Source of the DNA: Macrotrachela quadricornifera
Lineage: Eukaryota > Rotifera > Eurotatoria > Philodinida > Philodinidae
Direction: 5' to 3'
DNA length: 64,000 bases
NCBI GenBank assembly: GCA_022393335.1
Contig: JAJEKB010019347.1
Location: 31,459 to 95,458 of the forward strand
In this document: piece by piece, positions 54,258 through 63,956 of the stretch
Position numbering within the stretch: position 1 is the stretch's first letter
Layout: every line of letters starts with the position of its first letter
Program-made: the position numbers and the translations under genes
The notes under the pieces: generated by a model
Seen by the model: only the letters and a program-made list of their open reading frames with translations
Told to the model about the DNA's origin: nothing
Databases searched by the model: none

Positions 54258-55325
54258 ATGTCTGTTGTACCTTTTCTAATTGGTGTTGCTGGCGGACCTT
54301 GTTCTGGTAAATCTACTGTATGTCAAAAAATAGTTGAAGATCTTCAATCAACTGCTGGTGCTGATCAAGCAAGTCGTGTTAGTGTTATACCGATGGAAAA
54401 TTTTTATAAACCAAAAACTGCTGAACAACGTGATATGGCTCTACGGGGAAATTATAATCTTGATCATCCAGATGCATTTGATGAAAAACTTTTATTAAAA
54501 ACTTTACAAGATTTACTTAATGGTCAAACTGTTAAAGTAATAAAATAAAGAAAATATAAAAATATTTTTATGTTATTTATATTTAGATTGCTCGTTATGA
54601 TCCAGGAAAATATGAACATGTTGAAGGAGTTTTGGATACATTTGAACCGGTACCCGTTATTATAATTGAAGGAATTTTGGTTTTTTATTTTCCAGAAATT
54701 CGAGTAAGAAAAAAGATAGTTACGTACAATAAATTGTAATGAAGAAAAATAAAGCATTTCCAAACTATACAAATGCAAACTCATACACGTCTTTTTTTTT
54801 TACAAAGAATTTGAAATCAATCGAATCATTAGCATAGAACCATCGTTGATTATAAAAGGCATAGGCAAATTCGATTAGATGATTACAAATGTGCATTAGA
54901 GATATAATGAGATATGAGTGAAATCAATCGTTTTCGATCAAAGCTAAATTTATTTATTATTTTATGTATACTTTTTTCATTCTATGAATTATCTTTTATT
55001 TTATTAGAATTTATTTCAAATGAAATTATTTGTTGATACCGATGCTGATACTCGTTTAGCTCGTCGTGTATTACGTGATATGAAGCAACATGGTAGAAAT
55101 TTAGAGCATGTTTTAAATGGTTATACAAATTATGTTAAACCGTCATTTGAAGATTTTTGTTTACCAACAAAAAAATATGCCGATGTTATTATACCACGTG
55201 GTGCTGATAATCATGTTGCCGTTGATCTTATTGTTCAACATATACGAGATTTTCTTAAATGTAAACCAAGAAAAAGTGATAGTCAATTGGTAGCTGAACC
55301 AACTGCACGATCAAGACCACATTAA
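54258..55325 (+). CDS. UCK: Uridine-cytidine kinase
   Basis: Phosphorylates uridine and cytidine to UMP and CMP in pyrimidine salvage; cytosolic. Exons 54258-54536, 54587-54703 and 55008-55325 give 237 residues (human UCK2 261). The Walker A loop is GGPCSGKST at residues 12-20. [20 protein letters not shown] and [19 protein letters not shown] are the substrate-binding block (human has DSFYR and FNFDHPDAFD). YEPV-like [18 protein letters not shown] is followed by [20 protein letters not shown] with the lid Arg residues. The protein ends with RPRGADN-type [17 protein letters not shown]. The usual catalytic Asp of DxFY is Glu here (MENFY), which deserves a look. It follows WDR83 by 47 bases. Confidence 0.95.
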
Positions 55326-55483
55326 GAAAATATCTCCTATATGTCAGATTGAGAATCTTCATTTTTTTTTTGTTTGCTAGCAATACATATTTTGTGTTGT
55401 ATAGCTTAAATAATTCATGCTTATAGAAAAATGATTTTTTTTTTCTTTATCTCTTTAAAATGAGCGATTATGTTTTCAGAAAT

Positions 55484-56264
55484 ATGTCATTGATACCTGC
55501 TATTCATTCATGGAATTTAACAAATTATGCTCGACGATTAAATTTGAATACAGTATCAAAAAATGAATATTTTTGGTCATGTCTTGATTCAAATCAAACA
55601 TCATTAAAAATGACAATAACACCAGCATTACAATTGATGATAATATCATCAGATCAATGTATTGAAGAATTGATTGGTAATTATAACAACATTTAAGTCT
55701 AAAAAAAGATTTCTCTTGGATTCATATTTTTAGTATGATGTTGTTCATGAGGAAGAATATTTTCTTTCATATTCCTGAGTCAAACAGTTTATTATTTGCC
55801 TACAGCAGTACTTTATTTAAAAAAAAACATTATTTCTTTTTACCATAGATATCTGGTTGATGTTTAATTGTACACATGTTCATGTTCATTGTAAAAGTGT
55901 ACTTTTTTATTATACATGGCCACCATCATATTCATCAGTAAATCTAACACGTTCATTTCGTATTAAATTTATAAATGATAAAGATCTTAATCAATGTTTA
56001 AAATTATTAAAAGATTATTTTCCAATAAATATATATTCACCAAATGATTTTAATATTCGGATTGAATCAACACAACCAACAATGTTTCATTCATTATTTT
56101 TTAATGAAACAAAAGATATATTAACATTAGAACAATCAACAACAATGAATATTCGAACAGATTTTATTCGTCAATATCTTTCAACATGTATTATGGATCC
56201 AACATTTTTTATTTTTGTTAATAGAAATGAACAAATTTTGAAAAAAATGTTAATGGATAAATAG
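55484..56264 (+). CDS. REC114: REC114-like meiotic recombination protein
   Basis: Probable homologue of REC114, a partner of MEI4 and SPO11 in meiotic double-strand break formation. Exons 55484-55676 and 55849-56264 give 202 residues. An in-frame ATG at 55460 would add eight residues, but a TTTTCAG acceptor lies between the two starts, so I prefer the later one. The N-terminal half has the order of the REC114 PH-like domain: NYARRL, a Trp-x-Ser/Val-Leu-Asp-Ser-Asn element (FWSCLDSNQT; human WKVFDSNEE), beta strands LKMTITPALQLMIIS, then LTRSFRIKFINDKDLNQCLK (human SRLFRVQFSGESKEQALEHC). The C-terminal helix RQYLSTCIMDPTFFIFV with KKML matches the conserved LLDP-x-F-x-x-FV end that binds MEI4. 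The human protein is longer (266) in the middle. The match is by pattern, so moderate confidence. Confidence 0.6.
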
Positions 56265-57487
56265 ATTTTTTGTATAAATAGATATATTTTTTTAGGAAAC
56301 AAATAAAATGAACAATTTAGATTTAGAATTAAAACTGAAAAGTTTTTAAAGAAGAAATTCATGATTTTGTAGCATTTAAATTTTAGAAGTGTTAGAATAA
56401 CATTACTTAGAACTAGAAAGCAGACATTAAAATTAATATAGCCTGTGATTAAAACTGATAGTTATTGGTAAAACGAAACAAACGTGCTTTATATGCCTTG
56501 ATTACCATATATGAATAATGCGTGATGCTTATATATCTAAATCCGCTAAATATTGACGTCAAAGCGTTTGAATAAATCTAAACAAATAATAATATCAAAT
56601 AAAGCATCAGTCAGAACCCATGACATACTGGTACCCTTAATCCATTTTTTCGCATATATCCCTACAGGCGAATGATAAAATTTAAATTTTGTTAAAGATG
56701 TGACGTGAAATCCCTTACGACAACTATTTTGAAAAGGCCTTTTGATTAATTATCAGAAAACTGAGAGTAAAGGTATATGAAACATTGCTACTTCTTATTC
56801 TATGAGAGGTAAAGAAAATGTTAGGAATATCATTCATATTGAATCTATCTTCATACAAATAAGTCATAAAAACTCGAGGTTTCGTAAAAAGATACATTAT
56901 TAAATCTTCAACAATAATAGGAACCATTGTGACGAACTATCATGCAAACATATATTAAATGGAAAAAGTGAGTTTACTTTCTGCACTGTTCGCAAACAGT
57001 AATAGATGCTAGAATCAACTTTATTTATCTTTCTTTCGTACTACAGTAATGTTATAAATACAATTGAAAGAAAACTATTTTAACACATGAAATCATTTCT
57101 CCGTTAAATTTAGTATAAGTTTATTTTTATTTATGAATTTAGATTTGATACTATAAGAAAATACTTTTCAACATAACTAAACATAAATTATTTTTTTAAA
57201 ATTAAAAGATAATTACTTTCAAAATTAGATTTTTAATGAAAACTTTTAATAAAACAGTCATCCCTGTTATTGATTTGAAATATGATAACATTTTATGAGC
57301 TTATTCTTTAATTATTAATATTATAAAGAGCTTTATTTGGATGGATTGATCCAATTTGGTCCGAATCATTTACATTCGATACGTTAATTTCTAGCACGAA
57401 ATTAAATAAAAAAAAGCTGATACGAACAGAAAAATTATAAAACTTAACATATAATAAAATTACAAAAAAAAGGACGGGTACATTAAT
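56265..57487. other. Spacer, AT-rich
   Basis: 1.2 kb following the REC114-like gene with no supported gene. It marks the transition to the repeat-rich, less AT-rich region. Confidence 0.4.
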
Positions 57488-57545
57488 TAACCCTTTGTGG
57501 ACGGTTGGCCCCTTAAGGGGCCATGGTGATTTTCTGGTATTTGGA
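57485..57545 (+). mobile_element. Possible piggyBac-type terminus
   Basis: TTAA followed at once by CCCTTTGTGGACGGTTGG. PiggyBac elements duplicate TTAA and have ends starting with C-rich CCC(T). The sequence is similar to TTAA-CACTTTGAGGACGAAA at 63344, which adjoins a piggyBac-like coding remnant. A short palindrome GGCCCCTTAAGGGGCC follows at about 57508-57523. The other end was not found. Confidence 0.4.
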
Positions 57546-57679
57546 AACACAAAGATTCTTATATGAGATTAGCTTTTGTTGAATCATTTATTGGAGACTT
57601 TGCTGGTATAGTTCGGATTATAATTAGACTAGAGGAGGTACCCACTCCAAAGAGAATATGGCTAAAGTTTTGCATCTTC
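57546..57679. other. Unassigned stretch before the 35-bp array
   Basis: Less AT-rich sequence with no recognised feature; may be part of the same composite of mobile elements. Confidence 0.3.
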
Positions 57680-57996
57680 CACCCGCCTTTTTCTGCTATA
57701 CATAACACGTCTTTTACAGGACTGTTCTCCGCTGTGGCTGAGCCATCTGCAACAGAAATTTTCTCGTCACACCTGAAACTTCTATGACAGGACTTTTACC
57801 GGTATGCATCAGGCATCTTTAACAGGATTGTTCTTGTTATGCGTTAGGTATTCGCCATAGAACTTTTCTCGCTGTGCGTGATACCTCTTTCATAGGAGTT
57901 TTTTCATCGTACCTGGAACTTCTGCTACACAGCTTTTCCCGCCGTGCATAAGGCAACTTCGGTGGGACTCTTCTTATTGGGCTCAAGCTGACATTC
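57680..57996. repeat. 35-bp tandem array, about nine diverged copies
   Basis: Aligned by eye, successive units of 35 bases (one of 36) start at 57716, 57752, 57787, 57822, 57857, 57892, 57927 and 57962, with a poorer unit before. Each begins roughly ACAGGACTTTTCTC and continues GCTGTGCATGAGGCATCT. The copies differ from each other at many positions, so the array is old. Confidence 0.7.
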
Positions 57997-58194
57997 TCAC
58001 TCGCATCCACTTTGGACACGTTCACTCTCAAAATTGCATTGAACTGCGTCATTTGATTAGAAAGCAAATAAAATCACAGTCTCTTACGACTTGGATAAAG
58101 TTTCACGCACGCCTTCGTTTCTCATCCCAATCACTCTGCCGACTTTCCTTAGCGCACTCAATGAACTGATGCGGATAGTTTCGTGACGCTATCT

Positions 58195-58968
58195 CTCACG
58201 ATGACTGAATACATAGCGAACAGACTCATCAGAATCTCAGTCTGTATTGATCGCGATGAAATTTCACTCAGCCTCTTCCGCACACTCTGTTTGGTGATTC
58301 CAACCTCAAGTTGGCTTTCCTCAGAAGCTAAGGAAGTAGTTTGGAAACTTTTGTGACGCTAGCTATCACACGGACTGAATGCATAGCGAACAAACAAACG
58401 TTCTTCTTTATATATATATATAGATACGTCGTCGTTGTGAATCAAGAAAAACAACGAATACGCTGTTTCTGTGAGTCATAGAAAACTAATGGATACACTA
58501 TAGCTGTGAATCAAGGAAACACTTGTATACATTTTTTTCTCTTACAACCTATTAAAAACCTTCGATTTTCACATTTAGACCAAAGAACCATCGATACGAA
58601 ATGGTTAATCTTAGAATCATAACAAACTCGCTAAATTTCTGAAAAATTCATGCAAATATCATTGCCATATGACTTGGGTGAAATTTCACCCTCACACCTC
58701 CATCCTACTCCTATTAATGGTAACAGCACTCTACAAAACTATCCCTGGACTAAGAAAAGCACCGTGGAAAGTTTGGTAGCGTTGGTTAAAGTACTACTAT
58801 CTGGGTGAGATTTCACCCACACCCCAACTCACACTCTCGTTGGGTGACCCCGCTATGACCTTCCTCCGGTCCTGGGAATGCACCATGTAAAGTTTGATGA
58901 CGGTAGCTAGTACAGTGACCGAATGCATAACGAACAGACAGACATTTTTCTTTATATATATAGATTAA
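58195..58968 (+). repeat. Copies of a retroelement-like 3' tail
   Basis: Similar blocks end at about 58425 and 58965. Each runs from GTGAAATTTCAC through CGTGACGCTAGCTATCAC-like sequence to GAATGCATAGCGAACA, a CAGACAGACA or CAAACAAACG stretch, then CTTTATATATATAGAT. Partial units occur at 58195-58225 and 58677-58795. This tail pattern (conserved 3' end, then AC-rich, then TA repeat) is like those of RTE-type LINEs and their SINEs. No reverse transcriptase reading frame is visible. Confidence 0.5.
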
Positions 58969-59259
58969 TTCTTCCGATAATCAATAGTGAATAGTAAATA
59001 TAACGCAGTTGATTTTTGCCTCTACAGGAATATGATGAGTTGGTTTTACGCATGTTGAACTGTATCACACTGTGAAAAAATTTCTAAAGACGTGTTTTAA
59101 TAAAAATTTTTTTGTAGAATGGAAATTCAGATTGATTTATGATGAAATACGCAGAAAAAAGGAATTTTTTTGTTCGAAAAAAAATCCCGTCTCTAAAGGA
59201 TTAAGCAGATCGATCGAAAGACAGATTTCGCCTGCGATTATCTTCATAGGATAAGTTTG

Positions 59260-61560
59260 AGGATTTAAAGGTAGTTCCATAGGTCGGATACGAGAAATTG
59301 TGGGTATTTCTGTAAGAGAGCCTCTGAGGACTTACGATTGCCCTATAGGGTAGTCCATGAGAATTTATGGTACCCCACACAATAGCCAACTTTCCCATAA
59401 CAGGCGAACATAAAAATTTTAAGAGTTTTTGAAAGAATTCATTGAATAAATGTCTAGAAAAGAAAGAGAATAGCAGATTTTGTAGCGCATAATAAGATCT
59501 GCCAGGTGAGATATTAATTGCATTTTTGATCACCATGGTGCTTATAAAACTAAAATGGAAAGAAAAAAAATGATGTTCTCCTGGTTGCCCACTGTGCCTC
59601 ATAGAAAAGGCCTTTAGATCTTATTGCTACCCTTATAAGATATGTCGTAATGTAATTCGATGTAGGGCAACTGCAAGCATCAATTTTTTCGCAGCTCGTT
59701 GGTTTGAGAGACGCTTAATGGTTGTCGTCAAAGAAATAAACAGAATGAGAACATTTAGCGCAGTTTGCTTTGATGAAGTGAAATGCAATCAAAAAAGTAC
59801 ATACTTTTTTCATCGTTTACGTTCTTCAATTCGCCCCATTCATATTCGTTAGTTTGAATTGTTGTGAAACATGTCCCTATAAGGTTATGTAAGTAATACT
59901 TCAACTAGACGATGAAAAGAATGTCGGAGAGAGAGAGAAATCGAATACTGCTGTGCATTTGCAAACTTATTAAAGTGTAAAACAAATCGAGCAACTACCA
60001 TTATTTTTTATCCATTTTTGATGAATAAGCTACCATACATACACTTTTAACTACGTATACATCAATTGAAATTCTGATTCTTGGCTTCAAATTGGTGCAA
60101 TTGTTTGGAAATGATTGGAATTCGCTCAAATTAATTAAAATTAATTTGCTTTCGGCACATCCATAAGCCTTCAAAAGCTATCCTATGGCGGTGTCCGTAA
60201 GTTCTCAAAGATTATCCAATCGGGGATGCCGATAAGTTCTCAATAACTATGCTATGATGTATGCATAAATTCTCGAGATCTATCGTATCCTCTGAAAAAG
60301 ATGAACCATACAGAACTCTATTCTACAATGAAATCGAAACCTTTTAAGGTTTCATACAGATCTAAACCACTTTATAAGATCTGTCAAGAAGCCAGGAATC
60401 GTTTTTGAAGATTTTGTAGAAAATCTATGAAATCTTTTATAAGTTTCGCACGATACGCAGAACTTTTCTAAAGAACAGTATCATGTACGAAACTCTTTTT
60501 AAGCGCACAAAACCTTTTCTGGCTCCATACGGTATCATTTTATTCAGTGTGCGATATCCATAGGTCCTCAACGGCTATTCTATAGGGTACCTATAGGTTG
60601 TCAGGCCTTTTGCAGTGGGGCTATTCACAAATTCTCAATCCCTATCCGATAAGATGACCATAAGTTTATAAGACTTATTCTATAGATGCCTATCAGAGAT
60701 CGACACGGGTCACTTTTTTTGTGACCCGATCCGACCCGAGGTTTGCAAAATTAAACCCGACCCGAGTATGACCTGACCCGACTCGACCCGGAATTAAATT
60801 TTTTTTTTTTGACCCGACCCGAGGAGAGGAATAGTTTTTGCCCAATCAAAGTAGATTTTTTTCAGATATTGACGATCTTCTTAGTAAATCGATACATATT
60901 TTATCGATATTCGAAATGAAGAAAGGGTTATCTCACCCTAAATTGCTACTTTTCTAATATGACGTTTGGAATTCGTAAACTTTTTGCGACCGGACCCGAC
61001 CGGATCCGAGCATGGTGTGACCCAACCCGACCCGACCCGAGCATGGTATGACCCGACCCGACCCGACCCGACCCGAGCCTGACTCGACCCGTGTCGGACT
61101 CTGATGCCTATTGGTTCTCAAGGCCCATACTATGAGATTCGGATTTACCCTCAGAAGTTTTCTTGTGGGAATATCTCTATAAATGGGCAAGTGCTATCGA
61201 TTAGCGATACTATTTTAAAATCCGTCTTTAGATGATGTGTCGAGTAGCCATAACTGGTCAACATATATCTACCGTTAATTGTCATAGGTTTTTAAGGGTA
61301 GGCCGCACAATTGTAGCAAAAAATATCACTAGTGTGTGATCTATTAATTATTTTTGAACGTAATATGAAAAACTTTTATAGGATTTACGAGCATCTGGAA
61401 ACTCATTGCTTCGAACTCATCTCGGAAAACCATTTAGATAGGATTTCCAACAAAACTTTTTTTATTTAGCGTTTGGATATCCTATAGGATAGCGCTTGAG
61501 GATCTATAGGTGCTCTAGAGGATAAGACTTGAGGATTTATGAATATTTATTATTGTTGCA
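59260..61560. repeat. Dispersed minisatellite units around CCTATAGG
   Basis: Many imperfect units of roughly 40-50 bases with the core TTCTCAAGGCCTATCCTATA followed by GGGTG and CCATAAG. Clear copies lie near 60170-60290, 60540-60690, 61104-61140 and 61480-61540. Reversed copies (TGAGGATTTA... CTATAGGGTAG) lie near 59260-59395. They are interrupted by unrelated sequence and by the hAT-type element at 60694-61103. No gene was seen in this interval. Confidence 0.55.
60694..61103. mobile_element. Non-autonomous hAT-type element (MITE) made of CCCGA repeats
   Basis: Left end CAGAGATCGACACGGGTC. The reverse complement of the right end is CAGAGTCCGACACGGGTC, 16 of 18 identical. It is flanked by a perfect 8-bp duplication ATGCCTAT at 60686-60693 and 61104-61111. 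An 8-bp target duplication with ends starting CAG-x-G is the hAT superfamily signature. The 410-bp body has no transposase. It consists largely of (GACCC)n arrays near both ends (60720-60840 and 60985-61095). The translated repeat gives a meaningless Arg/Gly/Val/Ser frame. Confidence 0.85.
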
Positions 61561-61846
61561 TTCTGATCAATAAAATATAATATCAGTTTATCAGTGATGT
61601 CAATGTCCGTGTCAGTATTTCAGTGTGCACACTCACACTGATACATACCTAGTTGAGAATTTATGGACGCTTCCGTGGGATAATTCTTGAAGTGCCGTGA
61701 ATACACCCGTCACAGACCAATTCCAGTCAGTTCTAACCAATTTCAAGAACCGATATTGACTGCAACTAGAATTTATGCATATCCACCTTCAACTCTCACT
61801 TTTCTAACGACATTCTTTTCTTTTTCTTGTATCAATATAATCTACA

Positions 61847-63347
61847 ATGGAGGGAGAAGACGTACAAGCGCTTGTTATTGATAATGGTAGTGGTCAGTAT
61901 CGAAAGAAGAGATTCGTACATAGAATATTAATGTCTAATATATGATTATGTTTATTTGAAAAAAAGGTATAATCAAAGCTGGTTTTGCCGGTGATGATGC
62001 ACCACGTGCAGTGTTTCCGTCGATTGTTGGTCGACCTCGTCACACAGGTGTGATGGTTGGTATGGGCCAAAAGGATTGTTATATTGGTGATGAAGCTAAT
62101 TCGAAACGAGGTAAATCAAATATTTAAAGATTATATTGATCATTTCTATTTAGCTGGTCTCTCTCCCTCTCTTAGGTATTCTCACTTTGAAATACCCAAT
62201 CGAACATGGTATTGTAACAAACTGGGATAATATGGAGAAAATCTGGCATCACACTTTCTACAACGAACTGCGTGTTGCTCCAGAAGAACACCCAGTCTTG
62301 CTCACCGAACCTGTACTTAATCCAGCGGGTAATCGTGAGGAAATGACAAAAATCATGTTCGAAAAATTCAAAGTTCCTGGTATGACTTTCTCTTCTCAAC
62401 TCTATTCTATTATTATTGTTGATTCCCCTCTTTTTCTCTCTGTAGCCATGTATGTGGCCGTTCAGGGTGTTCTTTCTTGTTATGCTAGTGGTCGTACAAC
62501 TGGTATTGTGCTCGATTCTGGTTTTGGTGTCACACAAATTGTTCCAACCATTAGTGATGTGACTCTTCATCCAGAAAAAGAAAACGATCCATCAAGTTCA
62601 ACACATGTTTTTTCAGATGCAGCTCTTTGTCTTAATTTTGCTGGTTATGATTTGACCAATTATTTGATGAAAATTTTGAATGAACGTGGTTATGCATTTA
62701 CAACAACAGCCGAACGTGAAATAGCTAATGGTATCAAAGACAAATTATGCTATGTAGCACTTAATTTTGATGAAGAAATGGCTACAGCTGAGGCATCTTC
62801 AGCATTGGAAAAGTCCTATGAACTACCCGATGGTCAAGTCATTGCCATTGGCAATGAACGATTTCGATGTGGAGAAGCCTTATTTAAACCAACTGTTCTC
62901 GGTATGGAAGTGGCTGGTAAGATACATGCGTCTATTGTTCTTCTTCTTCATCTTTTCTCTCACTCAAATTTTAATAGGTATTCATGAAGCAATCTACAAT
63001 TCGATTATGAAATGCAACAGCGATATTCAGCAACATCTTTATGGGAACATTATCCTTAGTGGTGGTAAGCAACGATTTGTTTGTTCTTTTTTGTAATTTC
63101 TATTGAGATTTTCACTTGTTTAGCTACAACAATGTTTCCAGGTATTGCTGATCGAATAAAGAAGGAAATCGCTTCATTGGCACCACCAACGATGGAAATT
63201 AAAATTATTGCACCACCTGAGCGTAAACAGAGTACATGGATCGGTGGTTCAATTTTGGCTTCGTTATCAACATTTCAAACTATGTGGATTTCTAAACAAG
63301 AATATGATGAATCGGGTCCATCAATTATTCATCGTAAATGTGTTTAA
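61847..63347 (+). CDS. Divergent actin
   Basis: Actin-family protein. Exons 61847-61892, 61967-62110, 62176-62379, 62446-62916, 62978-63064 and 63124-63347 give 391 residues; conventional actin has 375-377. Most blocks are canonical: [61 protein letters not shown] and a final HRKC. The second phosphate loop is altered: DSGFGVTQ replaces DSGDGVTH, so canonical Asp157 is Phe158 and His161 is Gln162; Gln137 is kept as Gln138. After it come 15 extra residues (within [20 protein letters not shown]) before the [12 protein letters not shown] block. LSGGTTM is LSGATTM. Introns are longer than usual for nucleotide-poor genes here and fall after G in most cases. It is a divergent actin paralogue rather than a named ARP, probably not the bulk cytoplasmic actin. 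Confidence 0.9.
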
Positions 63348-63730
63348 CACTTTGAGGACGAAAATCTTTAATTAAAAAAAAAACATTTTTCAACTTTCTT
63401 ACTTTATTTTAACTCAAAATAGCTACTTAAAAATTTTATAATAATAAAAAAAAATCCATTTATTAAACAAAATGTCAATTTACAAGTAAAGCATTCAATG
63501 TTAGTTCGAACTTCTGCTTCGTTGGTACTACAATAAACACATCTACTTCTTTTTCCTTTTACAGACAAATGCATTTTATTGTTAGAGCTGAGGGCAGTTT
63601 TGGGTGACGTTAGTTTAAACTTTTCTGCAAAAGAAGATCTCCCATAACTTATTCGTTCGCTGCCAGGGCAAAAAGACTTCGCCACTACAAATATAAACTG
63701 TCTGCTCAAAATTAAAATGGTTACCGCCAT
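63344..63730 (-). mobile_element. PiggyBac-like element end with transposase C-terminus
   Basis: TTAA at 63344-63347 is followed by CACTTTGAGGACGAAAATC, a plausible piggyBac-type terminus. On the minus strand, just inside it (63404-63730), is a frame ending in a Cys-rich domain: KGKRSRCVYCSTNE, then ECFTCKLTFCL. The C-x2-C ... C-x2-C-x4-C spacing is like the C-terminal zinc domain of piggyBac transposases. No catalytic Asp region is visible up to the window edge and the frame is short, so it is a fragment or is cut off by the window. The TTAA overlaps the actin stop codon. Confidence 0.5.
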
Positions 63731-63956
63731 TTTTGAATAACTTGAGAATAGGAGCTGCTAGCAAGCTGTGGTTTTTTACCATTTTGTAGAACCTTGACTA
63801 CTCTATCGATTTCTATATAAGGCATTAAAAAACTAAGATTTCCACGATATTTGCCAAATGAATTTTTAAAAGATTCGAATCCTTTTTTCTTAAGTTCTAT
63901 AGTGAATTCAATGTTGAAAAGTACCGAAATATAGCCTAGGATGGCCTTTACAAGTA
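63721..63956 (-). other. Unassigned open frame beyond the piggyBac-like fragment
   Basis: A minus-strand frame continues to about 63996 (GKYRGNLSFLMPYIEIDRV and similar). It may be the preceding part of the transposase or unrelated. I do not recognise it, and part overlaps the GC-rich repeat edge. Confidence 0.25.

Noticed and set aside
57508..57523. GGCCCCTTAAGGGGCC palindrome as a regulatory operator
   Set aside because: It lies beside a piggyBac-like end and has no gene near it; more likely part of a mobile element.
59201..59602. 133-codon minus-strand frame
   Set aside because: Runs through minisatellite-like sequence; composition and lack of any motif do not support a gene.
60954..61190. 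Minus-strand frame rich in Gly, Ser, Arg and Val
   Set aside because: It is a translation of the GACCC repeat of the hAT-type element.
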